Assembly (NCBI GenBank): GCA_944548615.1
Contig: OX155980.1
Coordinates: 61,200,965 to 61,264,964, forward strand
Reading direction: 5' to 3'
Origin: Micropterix aruncella
Taxonomy: Eukaryota > Arthropoda > Insecta > Lepidoptera > Micropterigidae
Length of the DNA stretch: 64,000 bases
Below the pieces are notes generated by a model, which was not told where the DNA came from, did not search any database, and was given only the letters and a program-made list of their open reading frames with translations. Below, piece by piece: positions 44,117-54,878 of this stretch. The position numbers and the translations under genes are program-made. Position 1 is the first letter of the stretch. Each line of letters starts with the position of its first letter.

Positions 44117-44610
44117 ACCTGTTTCATATACAGAATTACACTCCGAAGTTCCGAACAGTAAAAGCGCGCCTCGCGTACATTAAATTTCGAAATGAAAAAA
44201 TCTGTGTCCGGTAATTTTAAATTTCGAATTATTTCTTTTTTTTCACTAAAATAATTTCCGAAAGATCACAAGAAATACTAAAATACTTAAACTCGACTAT
44301 TCTTATGGGATTTTTTTTGTAATAAATAAATTAGAAGTTTTCTGATAAATGCTTTGGTTTCACAAATTCATAACTACCTTGTGTTCGTTTGTAGCAGCAC
44401 ACAAATATGGTCATAAATATTCTTTTCGTCAAATTATTTTTCCTTTTGATTTATTCCAAATTTTAAATATTAACAAAACATTCCTTTATCAGCGCTTATT
44501 CTCCAATGATGAAAAATAAAATAACTAAAAATAAAATGCGGCTGAGCAAAGAGTTATCTCCTAGGGCCGCTAGGCCAATATCTGATTTTGGCAGCTATGC
44601 ACTATAGTTA
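44117..44610. repeat. 485-bp duplicated block, copy 2
   Basis: Same order of landmarks as copy 1 with scattered substitutions and small indels, roughly nine bases in ten alike by eye. The frame present in copy 1 is broken here. Confidence 0.85.
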
Positions 44611-45169
44611 GAAATGCATAAAAGACCACTGAAATTACATTACAAAACTTACATTTTTTACGAAATTTAAATTTATTATATAAAATAAAAAAAACACAAC
44701 AAAATAAAATGAATAATTTATTTTTAAAAAGTTTTTCCCATTTTCTTTTTAGCTATTTTGTAATTAATATATACAGTATTTTTTCTTGTATTACGTATAA
44801 AATAATATTTTTCTCTAATTTTTTGCAAATACAAAACACGCCTTCATTGTTTTAAACGCTGCATATGCCTCTGAAAAGGTTGGTACAGTTACATAAGTTG
44901 TTCTTCGATAGGATGATCCTAATGTGTTGGCATTTGAAAAAGTATCCATCACCACTCTGGACTCTCGTGTGTCCATGTTTAAAATGTTATCGAATCGTTT
45001 TATTTAAATCACCGTGGAGGTTCAGCAAGTCGGCGTTGTTGAAGGATACTGATGATTAATTAGGGAAATTCACGTCTGCCGATATTTCTCTTGTATAATT
45101 GTTTGGGTACGAAAGCGGTGTATTTTTTCGTTTTTAATCGAGTTTCAAAGGGGGAACATATTTATTGGA
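44611..45169. other. No gene called
   Basis: AT-rich to 44860. A frame at 44865-45059 has no motif. Confidence 0.3.
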
Positions 45170-45390
45170 CGCATCCGTCAGCCGCGGCTTACGGACGCGA
45201 TGCAACTTGAAGGTATCTGTGTAATAAATTTCTACTGAGCCGTGCACATTATCGGACGTAAGTCGCGGACGTGACCTTGAGGCTTCGGGCGTCCTATATA
45301 GATCCGCAAGCCGCGTCCCAAACGACTGTGCATACTTTCAGTCTCGTCCGTAAGCCGCGGCTGACGGCCGTCGTCGCCTTGAAGCTGGAG
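45170..45390. repeat. Inverted repeats built on gtccgtaagccgcgg
   Basis: gcatccgtcagccgcggctt and acgga at 45170-45195 pair with tccgtaagccgcggctgacg at about 45348-45368. Two weaker copies (cggacgtaagtcgcgga at 45255; gatccgcaagccgcgtcc at 45302) lie between. This looks like a terminal or sub-terminal region of a DNA transposon; the hAT-like fragment is adjacent. Confidence 0.55.
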
Positions 45391-45394
45391 ATCA

Positions 45395-45605
45395 CATCAC
45401 ATCATTAACCAATTTATACAGGTGTTTCAAGTATGCAATATCATTCAAGTATTCATTCGTTGATGTGATGAGGTTGTCGCGAAATTCTGTGTCGTTTTCC
45501 AGGAACTCTATCACATAGTCAAACAGATTGTTTAATCGAGTTAGAAAGTACCTTTTGATAGCCAGTTCACTTCTGTGAGAAGCAGAAAGCGGTTAGAATA
45601 GTGGT
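45395..45605 (-). pseudogene. hAT-like (ZBED5/SCAND3-type) transposase relic
   Basis: The minus strand reads LLLTEVNWLSKGTF near 45595-45560, then, after a one-base shift, LTRLNNLFDYVIEFLENDTE and NEYLNDIAYLKHLYKLVND. This follows the conserved LlhTevRWLSrGkvL.Rv.eL..el..Fl....f.......f...LAYL.DIf..LN.LN block. That block is found in hAT-derived proteins of the ZBED5/SCAND3/GTF2IRD2 type and their parent transposons. Only about 65 of 600 or more residues remain, so the fragment is dead. The protein's BED zinc finger and C-terminal dimerisation domain are not seen here. Confidence 0.65.
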
Positions 45606-46048
45606 AAATAGCGATGCATCGCGATCACAAACTTAAAATCCCCGATTGGCCGATATCAGCCACAAAACGATTCAGTGTGACGGCCCCGTTTTAATTTTAT
45701 TTTAATTTAATTTGTTTTATTTTATTATGCTTTATATATTAATATGTTTTATTTTAATTATGGGTACAGTGGTTTGGCAGTAATAAGGGTTTTGGTGAGA
45801 CAGTGTCATAATTCAATTTTTTTAGTAATTTTTACTAAATTTTTTTGGGACATCAACTTGTCAATCGGCTGAGGGGCCGAGGCCTGAAGCGTTAATTAAA
45901 TAATTATATCTTCAGGTAAGTATTTTGCTGTGTATCAGTATTTTTGATTGGAATTTGATCGGAATATATAATATCGTACCAAAAAGTTCATTAATTGCAA
46001 AGAACTTCAATTACTTAAACATATTATAAATTTAAAAGAGACTCCATT
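45606..46048. other. No gene seen
   Basis: AT-rich; ends with the target site duplicated by the following LINE. Confidence 0.4.
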
Positions 46049-46060
46049 TAGTAGCAGACC
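46049..46060 (+). repeat. Target-site duplication, left
   Basis: tagtagcagacc, identical to 47112-47123 on the other side of the LINE. Confidence 0.85.
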
Positions 46061-47111
46061 TCCACAAAAGCCCATTCACTCTGACCCAGAACAAAAATCG
46101 GTTGAGAAATCCTATAAAATCCTAATCCCCACCAGGGAAGAATGGAAAAATCCGCAAAGGCTTCAAAGCCACAACGCAGACGCCTGGTTCACCGACGGCT
46201 CAGGAACAAATGGACGTTTTGGGGCAGGCGTGTATGGACCCAAAACCAACCACAGAATCAGCATCCCCCTTGGACAATACGCCACGGTTTTCCAAGCCGA
46301 GGTATTTGTCATATTGGAATGCATAAAACTACAAAGTCGACTTGAGGTAAAAAACAGACAAATCCTCATCTGCTCTGGCAGCAGAGCAGCACTGGACGCT
46401 CTGGCTAAAGCCACCACAGAATCTTCTGTGGTCTGGGACTGCATGCAGGAGCTCAACAAATTGGGAAAATCCAACAAAATCACCCTAATATGGATACCGG
46501 GTCACCAAGGCATACCCGGAAACGAAGAGGCCGGCAGACTGGCAAAACTGGGCACACTGGATTGCCCAGTGGAGCCAGCTGTAGGGGTCCCCATCGCTAC
46601 AGGTAAGAAAATCATCAGGGACTGCTTGGAGCAGGAACATCGGGCTTCCTGGAAACAGCGTCAGGGATGTCGCCAGGCAAAAGCCATGATGGAGCAACCA
46701 CTACAGAAGAAAACCAAGGCCCTACTTGACATGAGCAAGAAGAACCTTAGAACCACTATCGGTCTCCTCACCGGACACACGACCCTTAGAGCTCATCTAT
46801 TCAACCTTGGCTTGACTGAGAGCAAGGATTGCCGAATATGTGGCGAGGAATCTGAAGACAGCATACACATTGTTGGTCGCTGTCCAGAGCTCGCCGCCAA
46901 AAGACACAGTTTACTGGGACGAGCCTTCTCGAACCCAGCGATATGCCCAACTTGAAGGTCAGTGACCTACTTGGACTGGTAAGAAGTACCGGGCTACTAG
47001 CTGACCACTGACCTAACCACACAGTGGGTAGTTACAAAAGACCTTACAGAGCTAGGTGACATCAAGGGCTGGAAACAAGCCCCCCACTCTATCTACTACT
47101 ACTACTACTAC
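46061..47111 (+). mobile_element. 5'-truncated I-group LINE, RNase H and C-terminal zinc finger
   Basis: An open plus-strand frame runs from about 46070 to 46955, starting mid-protein. PTREEWKNPQRLQSHNADAW leads into RNase H: FTDGSGTNGRFGAGV (first catalytic Asp), QAEVFVILE (Glu), then LICSGSRAALDAL, where the third catalytic position, normally D in DSqaal, is G, then IPGHQGIPGNEEAGRLAKLG (His-containing motif). A C-terminal region reads LRTTIGLLTGHTTLRAHLFN and CRICGEESEDSIHIVGRCPE, a CxxC...HxxxxC knuckle. The 3' UTR ends in a (tac)n tail. A 12-bp target-site duplication (46049-46060 / 47112-47123) proves retrotransposition of a 1.05-kb 5'-truncated copy. The intact frame implies a fairly recent insertion, but it lacks endonuclease and reverse transcriptase. 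Confidence 0.9.
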
Positions 47112-47123
47112 TAGTAGCAGACC
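47112..47123 (+). repeat. Target-site duplication, right
   Basis: tagtagcagacc, repeating 46049-46060. Confidence 0.85.
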
Positions 47124-47294
47124 CTGTTCATCCGATGGGTGGCGAGGAGCTCGTTAAAGATGGTTTTGATGCGAGCATCTCCCTCCCATAAAAAAAGAGA
47201 AATCCAATTTTACATACATAACTTGAAATTAGTGAATAATATAGATAAGTTAATAGGAAAACACATTTTTAAAAAGAAGCTTTTATTAAAATGC

Positions 47295-47935
47295 TCTGAC
47301 TTGAGCCAACCCTGGGTGCAGCAACCATATCACAGTGGAACTTAGAAGGTGCTATCATAATCGAATGTGTATCCAAAAATTCGTGTCTGTGCTGTTGACC
47401 GTTGAGGAGTCCCCTTGTTGTAAGCCAACCCTGGGTGCAACCGCCCTGTCGCGGTTAAATTTAGAACAGGCTATCATAATTGAATATATACAATTTCGTT
47501 TCTGTGCTGTTGAGCGTTGAGGAGTCCCCTCGTTAGAAGCCAACCCTGGGTGCAGCAGCACTGTCGAGGTGAAACTTAGAATGGGCTATCATACATAATT
47601 GAATGCGTATACAAAATTTCGTGTCTGCGCTGTTGACCGTTGAAGAGTCCTCTCGTCGGGAGCCAACCCTGGGTCCAGCAGCCATGTAATGGTTAAACTT
47701 AGAACGGGCTGTCGTAATTGAATGCGCATACAAAATTTCGTTACTGTGCTGTTGACCGTTGAGGAGTCCCCTCGTCGGAAGCCAGCCTTGGGCTCAGCAG
47801 CCATTCCATGATGAAACTTATAACGGGCTATTATACTTGAATTTGTATACGAAATTTCGTGTCTGTTGTGTTAATCGTTGAGGAGTCCTCTCGTCGGGAG
47901 CCAATCCTGGGAGCAGAATCAGGTCATGCTTACTA
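47295..47935 (+). repeat. 119-bp satellite array, about 5.5 monomers
   Basis: The landmark gccaaccctgggtgca recurs at 47304, 47424, 47539, 47662, 47781 and 47899, spacing 115-123 bp. Each monomer also carries gaacttagaa, ggctatcataattgaat, caaaatttcgtgtctg, ctgttgaccgttgaggagtc and ctcgtcggaagcc. Monomers differ at many sites, so the array is old. It is the same family, in the opposite orientation, as 17128-18255. The several minus-strand frames of 60-80 codons are repeat artefacts. Confidence 0.9.
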
Positions 47936-48055
47936 TAAAAATGCATTGTCATCGGAACTGAACCAACATGTAAATTTTCAACTTCCATAGGATAAGAAGA
48001 AGTGGTTCTAATTCTGCTTGCAAGATTTGACCTAAACAAACTTTTCGTTCGCTCC

Positions 48056-48800
48056 ATGGGAGACAACTAGAGTTGTCAACTACAACGGGCGAACCCGTCA
48101 CCTCAGGAAGTTTTAACGATTAGTCGTTCTTCAGACCGTGAAGTGAGCGTAGAAGACTTGGACAAAACAGTCCACCGTAAGCTCCGCCACAGGCCAACGC
48201 CTTAACCGCGAGATAACCGGGTGTGTAACCCAGCGGGCTTACACTCACGCCCTTACTTCCGATTGCGACCAGATTACTCCGGTCTCTCGATTGGTTACGA
48301 GTCCTGTCCCTTACGAAGCGGTGACACGGTGTATACCACGGCATTTTTTTCCCCGACTGTTCACTCAGGATCGGGTGGCCGATGGTCGTTTCAAGAGCAG
48401 TCGCCGTAAGGTCCGCATCCACCCCCGCTCTATAGGAAACAATTAGGGTTGTCTACTACAGCGGGCGAGCCCGTCACCTCAGGAAGTTTTAACGATTAGT
48501 CGTTCTATCTCCCTGGAGTGAGCGCAGAAGACTTGAGGACTAAACAGTCCACCATCTAGCTACGTCACAAGCTCGTAAGATGCCAACGCCCTAACCGCGA
48601 GATAGCCAGGAGTGTTACTCGGCGGGCCTACACTCACGCACTTACTTCCAATTGTGACCAGATTACTCCAGTCTCTCGATTGGTTACGAGTTCGAGGTCG
48701 CTTGCGCGGTCCTCTCCCTTACGAAGCGGTGAAACGGAGTATACCGAATCTATCGCGGACCACAGCGTCCTTTGCCGTAAGGTCCGCAACTACCCCCGCT
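48056..48800 (+). repeat. GC-rich repeat GC1, unit A in tandem
   Basis: Unit A occurs twice: 48068-48425 and 48450-48800. Both contain cgggcgaacccgtcacctca and its variant, ggaagttttaacgattagtc, cgccttaaccgcgagata / cgccctaaccgcgagata, cttacactcacgcccttact / cctacactcacgcacttact, gtctctcgattggttacgag and acccccgctctataggaaac. No open frame is conserved between the units. A related block is at 51592-51992. Confidence 0.75.
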
Positions 48801-49325
48801 CTATAGGAAACAGTACTGCTTCCGGACTCCCCCGACTGTTAGTCAGAGTGCACAGTCGATTGGCTTACGCCGCACGGTGCGCAGACCGTCCAGGAGCGCC
48901 AGAAGGTTGATTCTCAGGGGAAACTAACCATAAGGCCAGAGTCCTACCCAGGCCCGCACTTCATACGTGGAGGCCGTCGGATAGGTGTTGACCCGTGAGT
49001 GTGACCAACCCTGAACAGAATGGGTCTTCGTGGCCAACTCAGCAAGGGCCCATTAACTCCCTAAAGGGCCCATTAACTCTATAGGAAACAGTACTGCTTC
49101 CAGACTCCCCCGAGTGCTAGTCAAAGTGCACAATCGATTGGCTTACGCCGCGCGGTGCGCAGACCGTCCAGGCTCGCACTTCATGCGTGAAGGCCGCCGG
49201 ATGGAAATTGACCAGTGAGTGTAACCAACCCTGAACAGAATGGGTCTTCGTGGCCAACTCAGCTAGGGCCGAATGGGAGACAGAATGGCACGATGTCGTT
49301 ATAACTCCCGTAGTCACTGACACTT
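48801..49325 (+). repeat. GC-rich repeat GC1, unit B in tandem
   Basis: Unit B (aaacagtactgcttccggac, cgattggcttacgccgc, gtgcgcagaccgtccagg, gaccaaccctgaacagaatg, gtcttcgtggccaactcagc) occurs at 48808-49050 and 49085-49268, the second with an internal deletion. It is probably part of the same transposable or satellite element as unit A. Confidence 0.7.
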
Positions 49326-49873
49326 CTCAATGCTCATTGTAAATGTGCGGCGCAGTGCACTGATCAGCTGCTGATAAGTTACAAGATGAAAAAAAATACA
49401 AATAAAGGAACTTTTCTTAAATATTAGGAAAGTATGGTTCCTACCTAGCGCACTGGTCTGCTCAAGGCTAACTTTTTTTGTTGATTTGGATTATGGTGCA
49501 TGTTTGACGTGGATAGCTGTGTGCGAGTGAAGTACATACATTCAAAGCAGACAGATGCAAGAAACGGCAAGTGTACCTCATTTTACCACAAAACCATATG
49601 TAAGCGAGAAGAGATAGATAAATTTATCCGTCAAATGGACAAGTAAATGATTTTGAAATATATTTTTTTAATAAATGTCAATGATTTTGACCCTGTAAAT
49701 GATTCTGATCATCCCTGTGTTACAAATCGTCGATCTATACAGAATGTTTTTAGTTAGTAACATCCCTGTAGTGGGTGACTCAGTACGACGAACTAAGCAA
49801 CATTCGATAAGAATTTTTAGAGAAAAAAAAATGTTTTAGTATTTTTTTTAAATAGGATAAAAAGAAATGACTA
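49326..49873. other. No gene seen
   Basis: AT-rich DNA. Confidence 0.4.
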
Positions 49874-49952
49874 CGATGCGCGATCTAGTGGTAGGTAAAA
49901 TATCGCTAATATTGTTTATTAGCGATATTTTACCTACCGATATATAGCGAAG
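49874..49952. mobile_element. Palindromic micro-element Pal2, copy 2
   Basis: gcgcgatctagtggtaggta pairs with tacctaccgatatatagcg, and the inner aaaatatcgctaata pairs with tagcgatatttta around attgttt. Same centre and size as 20189-20270. Confidence 0.7.
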
Positions 49953-50923
49953 TGCACTCAACGCTTCTCAAACTTTTCTTCAATAGATATGATAATTTTA
50001 CAAAAAAAAATAACATTATTGTTTATACCAAAAAAAACATGTTGCTTACTTTGTCGTACTGATTCCCCAGCTACAAGGATGTCACTAATTAAAAACTCAC
50101 CTGTATGTAAGACCGAGAACGCGCAAAAAAAAACATTTTTTTATTGTTATTGGTGTAAAATCACGCTCCGGATCGTTCTGCCCATGTCCCGAGGACTCAA
50201 ATTGCTTAGTTTTCTTGTAATTCTCATTGCAGTGGCATCTCGTAGGCATGATTTCATGATTTTGTCCGGTGATATCTCTTTCGTTCTTAGTAATAATTCC
50301 TCGCATTGACAGTATTAATCGCTGGTATATGAGACTAATATTCTTGTAAATTTTGTCCCATTTACACAATAAAAACACTCGTGAACGAAGTTATTCTGTT
50401 TCTTCTATGCCGTGATAGGTTTCCTTGTTGGTATGAACGAGGTCTCACATAGAACGACGAAATGTTTCCTAGGTTGCCTCCACCCACCTCACGCAACACT
50501 CGCATAACCTGATCGTTCGGCGAAGTGCGGCTAGTTTCTCAGTAAATCGTACCGAAGTCCGAGAAAGTTCTAATTGTACCTACATGAATCGAAACTTTTC
50601 ACCTTTTCTACGAATCGAGTAAGCACCAGCTGCGAAGAACAAACATTAGCCTGGCCAAAGGAGGGGGTGTGGGGGTGGCGAGAGGTGCGAGGGGCATATC
50701 AACACTTGTATCGATTCATCGCGAATAGGACGTCTCAAACAACTTGGTGTTTGGAGTAAAATAAATTTCTGTAGCAGACTATGTCAAATAAGACTAGGAG
50801 TTACAGGAAAATAGAAGTTTTAAAATTCTGTATGGAGTATGCATGACGTTTAGGAGAGGTACTTTTGTGTTATTTTCGGTATATTTTTTGTGCATTTGTG
50901 TTATTTTCAGTATATATTTTGTG
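49953..50923. other. No gene called
   Basis: Frames at 49989-50378 on both strands lack motifs. A G-rich run occurs at 50662-50690. Confidence 0.3.
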
Positions 50924-51514
50924 AATTGGTTATTTAGGGTATTAGATTGCTCAATGCCATAATTCGTTTTGGAAACCCTTCTGCGCCGGCGACATGCAAG
51001 TGACGCTGATAATAATGTCCGGCGAAACTAATAGGAATTTATTTGGCCATCTATTGGCCATCTACATTGGTAATGAATGTTATTTGATAAAGGACGGATT
51101 GATTATAAAAACCCATTATTTAACCAATGATAACGATAAGAACATTTAATTATTAGTGGCATCTATTGCATTTTTATATAGGCTTAAATCATAACAGAAA
51201 TAATACGGATATATTGGAATGCCATTATTAGTTTATTTGAGTATTAAAGCCTGTACCTACACCAAATTAAAAATTGATATCTTTATGTAAATAATATTCA
51301 AATAATAATAGCTATGATTTAATTTTTTTGTTATTATATTATTATTTTATTTGGTGATAGGTTAACGGGACGGTGCATTTAGAATGCTATTTATTGCGCT
51401 AATGAATATAAGAGAAGATTAATCATTGTTTGGAACCATGAGGCCGTTTCGTAGTAATATCCTAGCTGCCAAAACATAGCATATTGAGGAATCTAATACA
51501 CTATGTAATCAATG
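50924..51514 (-). mobile_element. MITE-1 copy F, full length
   Basis: aattggttatttagggtatt and gattgctcaatgccataatt at one end, gaggaatctaatacactatg and taatcaatgg at the other. Interior has cccttctgcgccggcgacat, a locally duplicated ggccatctattggccatct (51052-51064), gaaataatacgg, gcatttagaatgctattta and ttgtttggaaccatgag. Confidence 0.85.
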
Positions 51515-51591
51515 GTATGGCGTAAGTATGTAAAGGCGCGGTACCACGGCGCGCTTTATCACAGGCCAAATTACACCACGCCAAGCCAACA

Positions 51592-51992
51592 TATTGAGAT
51601 GTCAACCACAACGGGCGAACCCGTCACCGCAGGCGTCCTTTGCCCGGCTGTTCACCCAGGATCGGATGGCCAATGGTCATTTCAAGAGCAGTCGCCGTAA
51701 GGTAGGCAACCACCCCCGCTCTGTAGGAAACAATACAGTTCCCAGACTCCCCGACTGTTAGTCGGAGCACAATCGATTGGCTTGCGCCGCTCGGTGCGCA
51801 GACCGTCCAGGAGCGACAGAGGTTTGATTCCCAGGGGAGACTGGTTGACCCAGTGTCCTACCCAGGTTCGCACCCCGTGCGTGGAGGCCGTCGGATGGGT
51901 GTTGACCCGTGAGTGTGACCGACCCTGAACACATGGGTCATCGTGGCCACCTCATCATGGGCCCGTTAGCTCCCCAAGCGCGACGGCTCTCC
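51592..51992 (+). repeat. GC-rich repeat GC1, third block, flanked by a 15-bp direct repeat
   Basis: Carries unit A and B landmarks (cgggcgaacccgtcaccgca, acccccgctctgtaggaaac, gtgcgcagaccgtccaggag, gtgttgacccgtgagtgtga). The word cacgccaagccaaca occurs immediately before it (51577-51591) and after it (51993-52007), like a target-site duplication. Confidence 0.7.
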
Positions 51993-52029
51993 CACGCCAA
52001 GCCAACAGTCGGGAGAGCCGTCGCGCTTG
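51975..52029. repeat. Perfect 19-bp GC-rich hairpin at the repeat junction
   Basis: caagcgcgacggctctccc (51975-51993) is the exact reverse complement of 52011-52029, with the loop made of the 15-bp direct repeat plus two bases. Confidence 0.85.
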
Positions 52030-52414
52030 TACTGGTGTGTGGCTGATTGTTCGATCCGTCGGAAGTTGTTAAGTTCAAAGACGCGACGCGGCGCGGCGAA
52101 AGGGCGCCCGTCCCAACGACGGCCTTGGGGACGTGCGTCAGTTCTCACTCATTCACCCCCCATGCATTCAACATTCATTTCGTTTATGGCCGTACGTATC
52201 TGCGGGCACATGATGGAGTGGTCAAATGAACGATATTCCGCATCATTCCGCATCTCTATACCGTCTGTGCCTGGATAAACTGCTGTTATTATACCGAGTG
52301 GTCAAGTCAGCAGGTGAGCATCACATCTTGACCAACCAGTACTACTGTTCTGAGCTGAACTGGGCGATCTGGAGTAGACCATTTCTGGTCTCAGGTCTCG
52401 GGTCACGATCCTTT
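52030..52414. other. Unassigned GC-richer DNA before the LINE
   Basis: gcgacgcggcgcggcgaaag and surrounding sequence; no motif. It may be decayed 5' part of the following LINE. Confidence 0.3.
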
Positions 52415-54285
52415 TAACAAATATCAACTTGGAGACAGGAGACAGGGCGGTGGATCTACTCATTGGGTCAGCATACATGGCTTATGACTCTACTGACCTG
52501 CCACCGCAGAAAGAAATAAAAAAACCTAGTGACCTATGCGAAGCAACGCGGGCTGCAACTTCTCCTGGGTTGCTATGTGAACCCCCATCACTTGTGCTGG
52601 TGTAGCCTGCACAACTTTATCTTAGCCAATGAACATACCATTCTTAACAGAGGAACAGAACCTATATTCATGGACTCAAGAAGACAGGAGGTATTGGATA
52701 TCACGATCTGCACAAAATAAGTGGTCGACCTGGTCCAAAACTGGAGGGTCTCAGTTGAACCGTCAGGCTCGGACCATAGGCAAATCCGTCTAACGCTTCG
52801 GCACTTCTTGGAAATTCAGTGGGCTCGCAGCCCTAGAAATACCAGCTGGGAAGGATTGGATAGGGATCTGGCTATCAAGCTCACCATGATTCCGAATCGA
52901 ATCCACACCAAAGAACAAATAGAAACGGCAGCACAATTACTGTCAAATTCCATTATAGACGCCTACGAGCAGAACTGCCCTTTGAAACAAAAAAAAACAT
53001 CTCAAAAAAGGTCCCATGGTGGAACCCAAAGCTGACCAAGCTCAGGCTAGGGCTCAGAAGGTGTTTCAACAGAGCCAGGAAACACAAAACTAACTTGCAA
53101 CACCTTTGAAAGGAATACAAAAACGCCCGAAACAAATACAGCAAGGCCATTGTTAAAGCCAAACGAAGAAGCTGGAGGGACTTTTGTGAGAGCGTGAAAC
53201 AGCTTCTGAAGCTTCCAGGCTCAACAAGATCGTCAGCTCTAACAACCGCCCCCAGCTGGGATGCCTTAAACGACCAGAGGGGGGCCACACAAGCGACACC
53301 AAGGAAACCTTGAGGCTCTTAATGGAAACGCACATTCCGGGCTTCCAGGAATCCTCATACCCAATTACCGCAGGGGAGTACTCCAAGAGGCTCCACAAGC
53401 CCAGGGAGTGCGCCCTTGCAGCTAAGATAGTTAATCCCAAACCAGTAGAATGTAAACATCTTCGACCATGCAAATCACCTGGACCGGATGGAATATACCC
53501 AGCCGATATACAAAAAATATACAAAAAAGGCTATCCCAGCTGCTGGGCCCTCTAACAAAGGTACTCAGAGCAAGCATAGCCCTCAAGACACGCTCCTCAT
53601 GTCTGGAGCAGCGCAAGAGTCACGTTCATTCCAAAGGCAGGCAGGAACGGACACATCTTTGCCGAAGATTACAGACCCATTAGCCTCGCCGCTTTTCTCC
53701 TTAAATTACTGGAGAGACTAGTTGACGGCTACCTGAAAACCAACCACTTAGCCCTTCAAACGCTTGCTGATGCTCAGTATAGGGAGGCAGATGCTCCCTA
53801 TAGGGAGGGCAGGTCTACGGACACTGTCCTACATCACCTGGTGAGCACAATAGAGACACAGTTAGCGGCGAAAGGTTAGGCTCTGGGAGTATTCCTGGTC
53901 ATCGAAAGAGCATTTGACACCACATCATATGCAACTATAAAAAACGTTATGTACAGACGAGGAATACCAGAGACCATCATTGACTGGACATTAAGTATGC
54001 TATCAAATAGGAATCTGACCGCCTATCAAGGAGACATTTACCACCTGGGAATCCCAGCCAAGGGTTGTACACAAGGTGGAGTCATCTCCCCCTTCTTGTG
54101 GAGCATCGTTGTAGACGAACTTCTAACAGATCTACAAAACGAAGGCTTCTTTGTCTATGGCTAAGCTGATGACGTGGCCATAGTGGTAAGAGAAAACTTC
54201 CTATCAATACTTAAGGAGCTCATGGACAAAGCACTTAAGACCACCCAAGACTGGTGCCAGGCCAAGGGTCTGTCTGCTAATCCCT
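52415..54285 (+). pseudogene. I-group LINE, endonuclease and reverse transcriptase, 3'-truncated and dead
   Basis: Order on the plus strand: an AP-endonuclease C-terminal half (LLIGSAYMAYDSTDLPPQKE; LLLGCYVNPHH for the usual GcDaNaHh; GSDHRQIRLTL, with the catalytic SDH intact), a linker, then reverse transcriptase. The RT part has PCKSPGPDGIYPADIQ; EDYRPISLAAFLLKLLERLV; GVFLVIERAFD, where the first catalytic Asp of FLDIEGAFD is Val; KGCTQGGVISPFLWSIVVDE; and VYG-stop-ADDVAIVV, where the Tyr of YADD is a stop codon. At least five stops or frameshifts occur (for example TAG at about 53876). It breaks off after KGLSANP near 54285, before RNase H. Its missing 3' part corresponds to the type of sequence at 46061-47111. 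It cannot be active. Confidence 0.9.
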
Positions 54286-54560
54286 ACTTTTACTGTCATC
54301 GGAACCTTCAAGCTTCTAAGTTGCTTGTGCTTATATTTTTTTCTCTTTGTTGAAGACATTTTTGGTTATATCAGATTAAGCAGTCGCAGCACGAGGGTAA
54401 GCTTTGTTTTTATGGAAATAAACTTTGAAATATATCGTGATGTAGAAGAAGAGACATATTTAGTAAGTGTACTACTAAATAAAAACCATATTAACAATAT
54501 TTCCATTAATGCAGTAATAAAAATATATTTTTTTGTAAGGTTTTGGCTTTTCTTAGTGGT
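54286..54560. other. No gene seen
   Basis: tgtcatcggaaccttcaagc at 54293 resembles tgtcatcggaactgaaccaa at 47948, hinting at a shared repeat edge; otherwise AT-rich. Confidence 0.35.
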
Positions 54561-54792
54561 AATATGAACTTTTTTCAGGTTTTCAAGGTAGATTTTAAGT
54601 TTTTTAACGTATATTTCGTAAGAATTGAGTGGATTAATATGGACGCCATTAAATCGGCAGCTGTTTTCTTTTGTTTCTATACTTTATTGTGGAATGTAAC
54701 TTTTGTGTAACATGTGTGTAAGTGTGTGTCTTGTTAGTGCATTCGATCGAAAGAATCGAAATGCAATTCTGTTAATTTGATCCCAACGGAAA

Positions 54793-54878
54793 ATGGTGAC
54801 CCAGCCGGGAATCAAACCCGGGACCTTACAATGTAAGATCAGGCGACCTAACCACTATGCCACCACTATGGACCTGTA
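54793..54878 (-). repeat. tRNA-derived SINE head with A and B boxes
   Basis: On the minus strand tggcatagtgg (54862-54852) matches the RNA polymerase III A box, and ggtttgattcc (54818-54808) matches the B box. The flanking cccggg/cccgg pair makes a T-arm, and an anticodon-like stem gatctt / aaggtc lies between. The anticodon loop lacks the invariant T33 and the acceptor does not pair, so it is not a functional tRNA. A related head without a good B box is at 62880-62965. The SINE body probably continues toward 54560. Confidence 0.6.

Noticed and set aside
47355..48066. Several 60-80 codon minus-strand frames with repeated STVNSTDTKF
   Set aside because: Translation of 119-bp satellite monomers.
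54793..54878. Functional tRNA gene
   Set aside because: A and B boxes are present, but the acceptor stem does not pair and the anticodon loop lacks T33; called a SINE head.
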